Source of the DNA: an uncultured Selenomonadales bacterium
Lineage (GTDB): Bacteria; Bacillota_C; Negativicutes; Selenomonadales; Selenomonadaceae
Direction: 5' to 3'
NCBI GenBank assembly: GCA_946407175.1
Contig: CAMJNB010000036.1
Coordinates: 1 to 8,729, forward strand
Length of the DNA stretch: 8,729 nucleotides
This document shows, piece after piece, positions 1-6,093 of the stretch (position 1 is the first letter of the stretch; each line of letters begins with the position of its first letter). Under the pieces are notes generated by a model. The model had not been told where the DNA came from and made no database searches. It worked only from the letters and a program-made list of their open reading frames with translations. Position numbers and translations under genes: made by a program.

Positions 1-275
1 GAATCAAATTTTCCCTCCGCCGAAAAAAAAGTTGCGTTGCGTACCAGTACGACGTTGTACTTTGAAAAAAACGGCGCCGTATCAATCGCGTTTACCACGT
101 CGGTAATCGGCATTTTGTCTTTAAAGTCAATCGTGAAAATGTCTTGCCGCGTAATTTTCAGCTTGGACAAAATTTTTTCAATAGCCTTGTCAATGTAAAA
201 TTTTTCTTTGCCGGTCAAAAGGTAGACGTGCTTTAAATCGCCGTCGAGTTCTTTCATAAATTCTTTAAATTTCAA
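1..275 (-). CDS. holA: DNA polymerase III delta subunit, N-terminal part (partial)
   Basis: HolA is the clamp-loader subunit that opens the beta sliding clamp during replication. Only the first 91 codons are present; the gene runs off the left edge, and the family is usually about 330-345 residues. The translation shows the family's N-terminal pattern: the 'HVYLLTGKEKFYIDKAIEKI' stretch (residues 16-35), corresponding to the usual 'vYLl.GeE.fli..ai', and then 'TAPFFSKYNVVLVRNA' (residues 67-82), corresponding to the usual 'PfF...rlVvv.na'. I chose the TTG at 275 because an AGGCGGTG ribosome-binding site (281-288) lies 5 bases upstream; an in-frame ATG at 257 would remove six residues and has no such site. 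The gene diverges from alr across a repeat-filled 111-base gap. The identification rests on recognised motifs, not on a search. Confidence 0.85.
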   Translation of the reverse strand, partial: MKFKEFMKELDGDLKHVYLLTGKEKFYIDKAIEKILSKLKITRQDIFTIDFKDKMPITDVVNAIDTAPFFSKYNVVLVRNATFFSAEGKFD

Positions 276-290
276 TTTATCACCGCCTAT

Positions 291-360
291 GTCAGCTGTC
301 AGCTTTTAGCTTTTAGGTAGTAGATTTCTGCAAGCTGAAACCTGAAACCTGAAAGCTTTT
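291..360. repeat. Heptanucleotide repeat with long imperfect hairpin, alr leader
   Basis: The gap between holA and alr is filled by about ten degenerate 7-base units (GTCAGCT twice, then TTTAGCT, TTTAGGT, and later ACCTGAA twice). The first and second halves are near-complementary: 301-318 pairs with 340-357 as 18 positions with 15 Watson-Crick pairs, two G-U pairs and one C-C mismatch, around a 21-base loop. The hairpin ends 10 bases before the alr Shine-Dalgarno (GGGAGGAG, 368-375). It lies between divergent genes, so it is not simply a terminator for either. A related structure lies at 7993-8051. Confidence 0.8.
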
Positions 361-386
361 ATGATTAGGGAGGAGTAAAAATTTTT

Positions 387-1490
387 ATGATTAATCGAGA
401 TGCACGCGCAGAAATTGATTTAGCCGCGCTTAAACATAACTATACCGAAATTCGCCGCCACATTCAACCTGCCGCGAAACTTTGTGCCGTAGTAAAAGCT
501 AATGCGTACGGTCACGGCGCTGTTAAATGTTCAAAAATTGCGATTGAGTGCGGCGCAGATTTTTTAGCTGTAGCCACCGTTGATGAGGGGCTTGAACTTC
601 GTCGCGCAGGTTTTACTCAGCCGATTTTAATTCTCGGCATAATTCCGCCTGCCGCCGCTGAAATTGCCGTTGAAAACAAGCTGACAATGACTGTTTCGGA
701 TTTTGACTTCGCAGAAAAAATTTCGCAAGCCGCAGTTAAACTCGGTGACGTTGCAAAAGTTCATTTGGCTGTTGATACCGGTATGGGCAGGATTGGCGTT
801 GTACCTGCCGCCGCAGTTGACGTTGCCGCGCAGATTGCCGCCTTGCCGAATATCGAGTTGGAAGGGCTTTTCACACATTTTGCCGACGCCGATATTGCCG
901 ACAAAACTTTCACGCTGAATCAGCTGGAAATTTTCACCGATACTGTGAAAAAAATTAAACTGCGCGGAGTTGCCGTTAAAATTTGTCACTGTGCCGAATC
1001 TGCCGCGATTTTGGAACTTCCCGCCGCACATTTGGACATGGTACGCGCAGGAATTATTTCGTACGGCTTTTATCCTTCCGCCGAAGTCAAGCGGACGATT
1101 GAACTCAAGCCGGTTATGAAATTAATTGCGCGCGTCGTCTACGTGAAAGAAGTTGCGAAGGGTACGCCGATAGGTTACGGCAGGGAATTTATTGCGGCGC
1201 GTGATTCTGTCATTGCCACAATGCCGATTGGTTACGCTGACGGCTACATTCGCGCGTACAAAAATTTTCACGTCGAGATTAACGGCAAGCTTGCGCCCAT
1301 TGCGGGGCGTGTTTGTATGGATCAGTTTATGGTTGACGTGACGGACGTCGGCAACGTGAAAATCGGCGACGAAGTTATTTTATTCGGCTCGGATTTAATT
1401 ACCGGCGATGACGCGGCTAAACATTTGCGTACGATTAACTACGAAGTCACCTGCTTAATTTCAAATCGCGTCCCGCGTGTATATGTTTAG
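387..1490 (+). CDS. alr: Alanine racemase
   Basis: This PLP enzyme interconverts L- and D-alanine in the cytoplasm and supplies D-Ala for peptidoglycan. Its 367 residues match the family length. The N-terminal barrel carries the PLP lysine K37 in 'VVKANAYGHGA'. Also visible are 'TGMGRIG' (131-137), the PLP-contacting arginine R220 in 'MVRAGI', the second catalytic base Y283 in 'IGYADGY', and 'CMD' at 310-312 near the substrate entrance. The protein ends in the usual 'NRVPRVY' motif. The ATG at 387 is 11 bases from a strong GGGAGGAG site. The gene diverges from holA and converges on the HAD phosphatase. Its TAG stop codon lies inside a heptamer repeat (1487-1509), but the protein ends at the normal place, so nothing appears lost. 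Confidence 0.97.
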   Translation: MINRDARAEIDLAALKHNYTEIRRHIQPAAKLCAVVKANAYGHGAVKCSKIAIECGADFLAVATVDEGLELRRAGFTQPILILGIIPPAAAEIAVENKLTMTVSDFDFAEKISQAAVKLGDVAKVHLAVDTGMGRIGVVPAAAVDVAAQIAALPNIELEGLFTHFADADIADKTFTLNQLEIFTDTVKKIKLRGVAVKICHCAESAAILELPAAHLDMVRAGIISYGFYPSAEVKRTIELKPVMKLIARVVYVKEVAKGTPIGYGREFIAARDSVIATMPIGYADGYIRAYKNFHVEINGKLAPIAGRVCMDQFMVDVTDVGNVKIGDEVILFGSDLITGDDAAKHLRTINYEVTCLISNRVPRVYV

Positions 1491-1509
1491 CTTAGAGCTT
1501 GGAGCTTAG
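1487..1509. repeat. Heptanucleotide repeat across the alr stop codon
   Basis: Three 7-base units (TTAGCTT, AGAGCTT, GGAGCTT) plus a trailing AG lie between the convergent alr and HAD genes. The first unit contains the alr stop codon TAG (1488-1490). Bases 1490-1507 are the exact reverse complement of 6120-6137 inside hemC. I see no GC-rich stem followed by a T-run here, so I do not call it a terminator. Confidence 0.75.
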
Positions 1510-1524
1510 AAAATTTATATCGAG

Positions 1525-2343
1525 CTATTTGATAAAAAACTTTTCAATCGCCTGTAAAACGCCTTCATGGTCATTATCAGCCGTCACGTAGTCCGCAATT
1601 TCTTTAACTTCGTCAATCGCATTGCCCATTGCCACGCCGACTCCCGCCGTCTCGATAATTTCAAGGTCATTGCCCGCGTCACCGATCGCCACGCATTCTT
1701 TCACGTCGATATTTAAAATTTTGCAAAGCTCAATCAGTCCCGATGCCTTACTGATTCCTGCAGGTGACGCCTCCAAATTCGTAGTCTCTGCAAAAACCAA
1801 ATTCAAGCCGTAATTTTTCACGCGCTCGACAGTTCGGTTAAGTGATTCTTTTGACGTATGGTAAAGGTCAACTTTAATGACTTCCCCGGGATTTTCGCGC
1901 ACGAACTTTTTAAAATCGTCACAGCGCACGCAAATTTTTTCAAACATACTTTGATAAATTCCCATGCCGACTTCAGACATACGTGCAATGTCGCGTTCGC
2001 TTGCAATGGATTTATCCAGCGTCAAAAGGTGAACCATCGCATCTTCGGCAATTCCCGCGTCAATCAGCTTGTAAACCATATCTTCTGAAACGGGGTGACT
2101 TGCCAAAACTTTTCTCTCGGCAAAATCATAGACAATGCCACCGCTTAAAATTACGCCGAATCGCACGGCTTGAAATTCCTTTTTATAGGCGTCAAGCTCG
2201 GCTAATGCGCGACCGGTAGACACTGCAACATAGACGCCGCGCCGTGAAAGTTCCGCCAACTTTGCGGCAGTAGCCGGCGTTATTTTCTTGTCCGAAGTTA
2301 AAATCGTGCCGTCCATATCGAACGCCAAAAGTTTGTATTTCAT
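1525..2343 (-). CDS. Cof-type HAD-superfamily phosphatase
   Basis: This 272-residue protein belongs to the Cof/YbiV-like (type IIB cap) HAD hydrolases, usually cytoplasmic phosphatases of sugar phosphates, nucleotides or other small phosphorylated compounds. All four motifs are visible: I 'FDMDGT' (nucleophile D9, acid/base D11), II 'VSTGR' (S42), III K199 in 'GISKASG', and IV 'GDAGNDLEI' (D222, D226). The cap lies roughly at residues 80-190. The substrate cannot be read from the sequence. The ATG at 2343 has an AGGAG site (2352-2356) 8 bases away and starts one base after the upstream gene's stop; an upstream ATG at 2367 would add eight residues, but it lies before that site and inside the neighbouring gene. 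It is the last gene of the minus-strand operon. Confidence 0.92.
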   Translation of the reverse strand: MKYKLLAFDMDGTILTSDKKITPATAAKLAELSRRGVYVAVSTGRALAELDAYKKEFQAVRFGVILSGGIVYDFAERKVLASHPVSEDMVYKLIDAGIAEDAMVHLLTLDKSIASERDIARMSEVGMGIYQSMFEKICVRCDDFKKFVRENPGEVIKVDLYHTSKESLNRTVERVKNYGLNLVFAETTNLEASPAGISKASGLIELCKILNIDVKECVAIGDAGNDLEIIETAGVGVAMGNAIDEVKEIADYVTADNDHEGVLQAIEKFFIK

Positions 2344-2344
2344 T

Positions 2345-2884
2345 TTATTTTCTCCTTTTAACATCAACTAATTTATATTCGTAAAAATATTTTTCATCGT
2401 GGCTAATATATTTTACGGCAATGTCCCACAGCGGATCTGTCCTGTCATTTAAATTTTTTGCCAACGCTTTTATTTCGTCCGGCGCATTAGGCACAAAAAA
2501 TTCTCCGGTATGTTGAGGATTTTTAATTCTTATCCTTATGCCGCGCAAAGAATATATTGGACCCGTAATATTTTTTAAGCGCTGTTCGTCAATATCTCTG
2601 TGTGCCGTTTCCCAAGTAATTGCTCTGCAAGTTAAAATGTAGTCGCGTTCATAGGCAAAAGAGTTTTTGGAAGGATATTGCGGAATAATTTTCTTTTCAA
2701 AAAGTTCGCAGGTAACTTCTTGAAATTCCAATGCTTTCACATCATTGTAGCGCCCGACTTCCCAATCTATGATATCAATCCATTTATTGGCGGCGGCTTT
2801 CAGATATTTTTTTACGAACAAAACGGCATAACTTTCCTCTGAATTTGCGTATTTTTTATATTTTTCAGTTAAAGTATCCTTCAC
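2345..2884 (-). CDS. Hypothetical soluble protein in the sirohaem-gene operon
   Basis: I do not recognise this 179-residue protein. It has no signal peptide and no membrane segment. It is rich in Lys, Asp, Glu and aromatics and looks like a folded cytoplasmic protein. Segments that might help a search are 'WIDIIDWEVGRYNDV' in the first third, 'RDYILTCRAITWETAHRDID' near the middle, and 'ISLRG'-like 'YSLRGIRIRIKNPQHTGEF' after it. Its GTG start at 2884 overlaps the TGA of the precorrin-2 dehydrogenase gene (GTGA overlap) and has a GGAGG site 7 bases upstream; a TTG at 2887 adds one residue but is only 4 bases from that site. Its stop is one base from the HAD start. The tight packing indicates co-translation with both neighbours, but I assign no function. 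Confidence 0.85.
   Translation of the reverse strand: MKDTLTEKYKKYANSEESYAVLFVKKYLKAAANKWIDIIDWEVGRYNDVKALEFQEVTCELFEKKIIPQYPSKNSFAYERDYILTCRAITWETAHRDIDEQRLKNITGPIYSLRGIRIRIKNPQHTGEFFVPNAPDEIKALAKNLNDRTDPLWDIAVKYISHDEKYFYEYKLVDVKRRK
2352..2356 (-). promoter_or_regulatory. Ribosome-binding site that fixes the HAD gene start
   Basis: AGGAG on the minus strand lies 8 bases before the ATG at 2343, within the last codons of the upstream gene. It supports the start at 2343 over the in-frame ATGs further upstream. Confidence 0.75.
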
Positions 2885-3501
2885 CAAACGTCCTCCAAAT
2901 ATTTTTTCAAGCTGTCAATATCACCGGTCTTAAGCAGTTGCCAAATTTCCGGCGTCAAAATTTCACGCCAAAATTTTATTCGCGCGTCAACATCAGGCAG
3001 AGTATTTTTCAGTTCATGCCGCCGCGCAGAAATTATTTTTAAGCCTTCGCCGAAATTTGCGTTGAACTCTTTTTCAAGCATTTCACGCACGAATTTTGAA
3101 AAGGCGGGTGAATTGCCGCCGGTCGAAACGGTTAATAAAAAGTCGCCGCGCTGAATTTTTGAAGGTACGGTGAAATCGCCGTCAGAATCCGTCACGACGT
3201 TGACCAAAAAATTTTTACGCCGCGCATCTTCCGTCGCAGTGCGATTAACTTCAACGTCATCGGACGCGGCAATTAAAATCAAGCCGTCAGAAATTTTTTC
3301 GGCGGAATATTTTTCATTAATCCACGTGATTTTACCTGCAGAAAAAAGTTTGTCAATGTCCGCGCAGATTTTCGGCGCAATGACTTCTACAAGCGCACCG
3401 GCGTCAAGCAAGCCGCAAATTTTTCTGTAGGCAACTTTGCCGCCGCCTACCACGACGCATTTTTTATTTTCTACATTAAGATTTATCGGATAAACTTTCA
3501 T
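2881..3501 (-). CDS. Precorrin-2 dehydrogenase (sirohaem synthase N-terminal domain family)
   Basis: This enzyme family (CysG N-terminal domain, Met8p, SirC) oxidises precorrin-2 to sirohydrochlorin with NAD+; some members also insert iron. The 206 residues form a stand-alone domain without the CysG methyltransferase part. Visible are 'VVVGGGKVAYRK' (17-27, Rossmann loop), 'IAASDD' (78-82), 'VPSKIQRGDFLLTVSTGGNSPAFSK' (112-136) and a helical C-terminal region. One oddity: the position I align with catalytic D104 of Salmonella CysG reads T104, with D105 next to it ('NVVTD'). The ATG at 3501 has no classical AGGAGG; the nearest purine run is AGGG inside a TTAGGG repeat, 6 bases upstream. It is the first gene of a three-gene operon. 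Whether it also acts as a ferrochelatase cannot be told from the sequence. Confidence 0.93.
   Translation of the reverse strand: MKVYPINLNVENKKCVVVGGGKVAYRKICGLLDAGALVEVIAPKICADIDKLFSAGKITWINEKYSAEKISDGLILIAASDDVEVNRTATEDARRKNFLVNVVTDSDGDFTVPSKIQRGDFLLTVSTGGNSPAFSKFVREMLEKEFNANFGEGLKIISARRHELKNTLPDVDARIKFWREILTPEIWQLLKTGDIDSLKKYLEDVW
2892..2896 (-). promoter_or_regulatory. Ribosome-binding site favouring the GTG start at 2884
   Basis: GGAGG on the minus strand lies within the end of the precorrin-2 dehydrogenase gene. It is 7 bases from the GTG at 2884 and only 4 from the alternative TTG at 2887, so the GTG start is preferred. Confidence 0.65.
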
Positions 3502-3503
3502 TT

Positions 3504-3536
3504 CTAACCCTAACCCTAACCCCTAATTCCTAATCC
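3504..3536. repeat. Telomere-like TTAGGG repeat in the leader of the precorrin-2 dehydrogenase gene
   Basis: On the minus strand, the bases just before the start codon consist of two GGTTAG hexamers, then the heptamers GGGTTAG, GAATTAG and GGATTAG going upstream. C-runs on the plus strand at 3508-3510, 3514-3516, 3520-3523, 3535-3538 and 3543-3545 give five G-tracts of at least three on the minus strand, enough for a G-quadruplex. The last tract overlaps the -35 box of the plus-strand promoter. The AGGG nearest the ATG is the only visible ribosome-binding site for that gene. Confidence 0.75.
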
Positions 3537-3538
3537 CC

Positions 3539-3568
3539 TTGACCCTTGCCTTTGTTTAAGCTTATAAT
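3539..3568 (+). promoter_or_regulatory. Sigma-70-type promoter for the membrane-protein gene
   Basis: TTGACC (3539-3544) and a perfect TATAAT (3563-3568) are separated by 18 bases. Transcription would start near 3575, giving a leader of about 38 bases with AGGCG (3601-3605) 7 bases before the ATG at 3613. I found no comparably good promoter for the divergent minus-strand operon in the same gap. Confidence 0.7.
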
Positions 3569-3612
3569 TTACGCTATCAAATTTTCATTAAGGTTTTTGT
3601 AGGCGTTAAAAT

Positions 3613-4497
3613 ATGACCGATTTTACATTCAGACCGATAGGTCGAAAAAAATTTATTCTACTGACTTTGGCAAATTACACAATTTTCATCGCGCTTTGTA
3701 TGATTCTATGTCATACGGGAATAATTACCGGCGGAAGAGAACTTGTGCAAAGCTGTTCACTGCCGGAATTTATTTTCAATACGCTGTTAATGTCATTCCT
3801 TTTTACGTTGAGCTTTTCCGGCTACGGCAACACGCCTGAAGTATCCGTAGATACGTCCATGTACATAGGGCTGTTGTTTATGTTTGCGCAATATATGATT
3901 TCCGCGTGTCGGCGCAATGACGGTTTCTTCAACTACTACTTGCCGCACCTTTCCGCCGCGCCGCTTTTCGCTGTACCTGCTCTTCTTTGGCTTGCAATAC
4001 GACAAGAAGGAATTGCATTTGAGTTTTTCGACTTCACAAGAAAAATCGGGCGAATAAGATATTTGTTTTTAAGTCTGCTTACATACGCGCTCTTTTCAAT
4101 CTTGTGGGCGGATCCTTCCATAGTGCCGCTTACGCCTAAAGCAGTGGCAATTTTGCAAGAATACGAGTTGCCGGGATTTTGCGGCTACATCTTAATTGCC
4201 TCCATACCGCTGTACTTTTTAAATGTAGGTCTCGTACACGGCTTTTCAAACGTAATGTGGTTCGGTGTAACTGCTTGCTGGCTTATAATGTTACTTGTCT
4301 ACTGGCGTTGCAACAGCGGCAATTTCAATAAGCGTTGGTGTTTCGCGCCGCTTTTTCCGATAGCAAATATAATTGTCTTAGCTTACTTGGCAATAAAAAA
4401 AGACAACCCGCCGCCGGCAGTGGAACCGCCGCAGTACCCTGATGACCGTAAATTAAAAAAAGGCTTTGATAAACGCAAATTTAAAAAAAGGCATTAA
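3613..4497 (+). CDS. Polytopic membrane protein, function unknown
   Basis: This 294-residue protein has about eight hydrophobic segments, roughly at residues 14-34, 52-70, 83-99, 110-129, 148-166, 189-208, 212-231 and 243-262. A cytoplasmic-looking tail follows: a proline-rich stretch (265-276) and then a strongly basic end (278-294, ten Lys/Arg). Two segments begin alike, 'FRPIGRKKFILLTLANY' (6-22) and 'TRKIGRIRYLFLSLLTY' (142-158), which suggests an internal duplication. The 'GRIRYLF' start and the late 'FAPLFPIANIIVLAYLA' helix faintly recall DUF805-type proteins, but I would not assign it there. It has its own promoter and is probably monocistronic. Cysteines and aromatics are frequent in the membrane segments. 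No transporter or enzyme motif is visible. Confidence 0.88.
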   Translation: MTDFTFRPIGRKKFILLTLANYTIFIALCMILCHTGIITGGRELVQSCSLPEFIFNTLLMSFLFTLSFSGYGNTPEVSVDTSMYIGLLFMFAQYMISACRRNDGFFNYYLPHLSAAPLFAVPALLWLAIRQEGIAFEFFDFTRKIGRIRYLFLSLLTYALFSILWADPSIVPLTPKAVAILQEYELPGFCGYILIASIPLYFLNVGLVHGFSNVMWFGVTACWLIMLLVYWRCNSGNFNKRWCFAPLFPIANIIVLAYLAIKKDNPPPAVEPPQYPDDRKLKKGFDKRKFKKRH

Positions 4498-4514
4498 TAA
4501 ATTTTTTTATTAAT
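4493..4514 (+). terminator. Possible weak AT-only terminator after the membrane-protein gene
   Basis: A perfect 9-base inverted repeat (ATTAATAAA at 4493-4501 and TTTATTAAT at 4506-4514, loop TTTT) is followed by a short T-run (4514-4518). It overlaps the TAA stop codon. The stem contains no G or C, so termination would be weak if it occurs. Confidence 0.4.
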
Positions 4515-4557
4515 TTTTGAGTTATTACATAAAAATTTTTGAGTTATTATATAAAAA
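4514..4557. repeat. Two tandem 22-base repeats upstream of thrC
   Basis: Copies at 4514-4535 and 4536-4557 differ at one base (C at 4528, T at 4550). Each starts TTTTTGAGTT and ends ATAAAAA, so their junction forms the palindrome AAAAATTTTT (4531-4540). They lie 30 bases before the thrC start, a place suited to an operator or promoter element. TTGAGT occurs in each copy, but I could not find a well-spaced -10 box, so the role is open. Confidence 0.7.
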
Positions 4558-4587
4558 TTTATTAGCCATTGAAAGGGGAAAAATTTT

Positions 4588-6093
4588 TTGAAATATATCA
4601 GCACACGCTCCAAAATTACGCCGGTAGATTCGGCAACAGCGATTTTGCAGGGATTGGCACCGGACGGCGGACTTTTCGTACCGGAATCAATTCCGAAAAT
4701 AAAGTTGGACGAAATAAATAAATTTGTCGATAAACCCTACGCCTTGTGTGCGGGAGAAGTCTTGAAAAGATTTTTGACGGACTACACGGAAAATGAACTG
4801 TTCGAGTGCGCGGAGCTGGCTTATAACTGGTTCGACGTACGCGCAAAAGTACCGATGTCAATTTTGGTGCAGGACCCTAAAAATCCGAAATTTCCAATCG
4901 GCGTCACGGAACTTTGGCACGGTCCGACTTACGCTTTCAAAGATGTGGCACTGCAAATGTTACCGCGCCTTATGTCATTGGCGCTTAAAAAGACCGGTGA
5001 GACGAAAGAAATTTTAATTTTGGTTGCAACGTCCGGCGACACGGGCAAGGCGGCATTGGCGGGTTTTGCCGACGTACCGCAGACAAAGATAATGGTGTTT
5101 TATCCAAACGGCGGCGTCAGCAAAATTCAGCGTCTGCAAATGGTGACGCAGACCGGCGGCAATGTAAACGTCACGGCGGTCAACGGCAATTTCGACGACA
5201 CTCAAACCGGCGTTAAAAATATTTTTAATGATGAAAAAATCCGTGAGCAACTTGCCGCGTCGAATATAAAATTGAGTTCCGCCAACTCCATAAACTGGGG
5301 AAGGCTTGTACCGCAGATTGTTTACTACTTCACGTCCTACGCAGATTTTGTAAGGACGAAACAGGTTAAACTCGGTGAGCCGATTAATATCGTGGTGCCG
5401 ACGGGCAACTTTGGCAACATTCTTGCCGCGTACTACGCAAAACGCATGGGCTTGCCGGTCAAGCGTATTATCTGCGCGTCCAACGCCAACAACGTTTTGA
5501 CTGAATTTTTTAAGACCGGCGTTTACAATCGCAATCGCGAATTTCATAAAACTATTTCGCCGTCAATGGACATTTTAATTTCCAGTAACCTTGAACGCCT
5601 GCTTTACCATGAATCGGGCTACACCGACACGGTTAATCGTTTTATGACGCAACTCAATAAAACGGGTACATACAAAATTGATGCGCCGCTGAAAAAGAAG
5701 TTGGATAAAATTTTTCACGCCGATTTTGCGACGGAAGATGAAACGTACAAAATGATTAAGGAAATGTACAACCAATTTAAATACCTTGTCGACCCGCATA
5801 CTGCCGTAGCGCTGAAAGTTTTGAGCAACTACCGCCGCGATACGCGCGACATGACGCCGGTTGTAGTTGCGTCGACGGCAAGTCCGTTTAAATTTACGTC
5901 AGCCGTTTTAAAGGCGCTTGAACAGCCGACAGAGGGTGTTGACGACCTTAAGCAACTTGACACGCTTGCATTAGTCAGTAATTGGCGTATTCCGAAAAAT
6001 TTGGCGAAACTTTCCGGTGCGAAGGTTTTACATACCGACGTTTGTGAAAAAGACGAAATGGCGGAGCGCGTATTAAAATTTGCGGCAAAATGA
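4588..6093 (+). CDS. thrC: Threonine synthase
   Basis: This PLP enzyme converts O-phosphohomoserine to threonine and phosphate, the last step of threonine synthesis. At 501 residues it belongs to the longer ThrC type, with a lid-like N-terminal region before the PLP domain. Visible are 'YISTRS' at the N-terminus, 'GLAPDGGLFVPE' (22-33), the PLP lysine K118 in 'HGPTYAFKDVALQ', 'VATSGDTGKAALAGF' (phosphate-binding region), 'NSINWGRLVPQIVYY' and 'VPTGNFGNILAAYYAKRMGLP'. The start is a TTG at 4588 with AAAGGGG (4572-4578) 9 bases upstream, and residues from there match the family's usual beginning. Its TGA overlaps the hemC ATG by four bases (ATGA). It is the first gene of the thrC-hemC-metA operon. 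Confidence 0.96.
   Translation: MKYISTRSKITPVDSATAILQGLAPDGGLFVPESIPKIKLDEINKFVDKPYALCAGEVLKRFLTDYTENELFECAELAYNWFDVRAKVPMSILVQDPKNPKFPIGVTELWHGPTYAFKDVALQMLPRLMSLALKKTGETKEILILVATSGDTGKAALAGFADVPQTKIMVFYPNGGVSKIQRLQMVTQTGGNVNVTAVNGNFDDTQTGVKNIFNDEKIREQLAASNIKLSSANSINWGRLVPQIVYYFTSYADFVRTKQVKLGEPINIVVPTGNFGNILAAYYAKRMGLPVKRIICASNANNVLTEFFKTGVYNRNREFHKTISPSMDILISSNLERLLYHESGYTDTVNRFMTQLNKTGTYKIDAPLKKKLDKIFHADFATEDETYKMIKEMYNQFKYLVDPHTAVALKVLSNYRRDTRDMTPVVVASTASPFKFTSAVLKALEQPTEGVDDLKQLDTLALVSNWRIPKNLAKLSGAKVLHTDVCEKDEMAERVLKFAAK

Noticed and set aside
291..360. CRISPR-like array
   Set aside because: Units are 7 bases, directly adjacent and degenerate; there are no spacers of constant length and no cas genes.
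361..378. Tiny leader ORF (five codons) before alr
   Set aside because: It has no ribosome-binding site, contains the alr Shine-Dalgarno itself and has no amino-acid bias suggesting attenuation.
627..1031. Long antisense frame within alr
   Set aside because: It is a shadow of the alr coding sequence without motifs or a ribosome-binding site; the same holds for the antisense frames in thrC, hemC and metA.
1487..1524. Intrinsic terminator between alr and the HAD gene
   Set aside because: AGCTT units are partly self-complementary, but there is no stable GC stem followed by a T-run on either strand.
2344..2367. Upstream start of the HAD gene adding eight residues
   Set aside because: Those codons cover the ribosome-binding site used by the ATG at 2343 and lie inside the preceding gene; the HAD motif I normally sits close to the N-terminus.
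3504..3536. TTAGGG repeats as a real chromosome end or eukaryotic contamination
   Set aside because: The tract is short, internal and flanked on both sides by bacterial genes, and similar heptamers occur elsewhere in the window.
4517..4565. Thr operon promoter using TTGAGT as -35
   Set aside because: No matching -10 box at 16-18 bases was found for either copy of TTGAGT; TATTAT and TATAAA occur at wrong distances.
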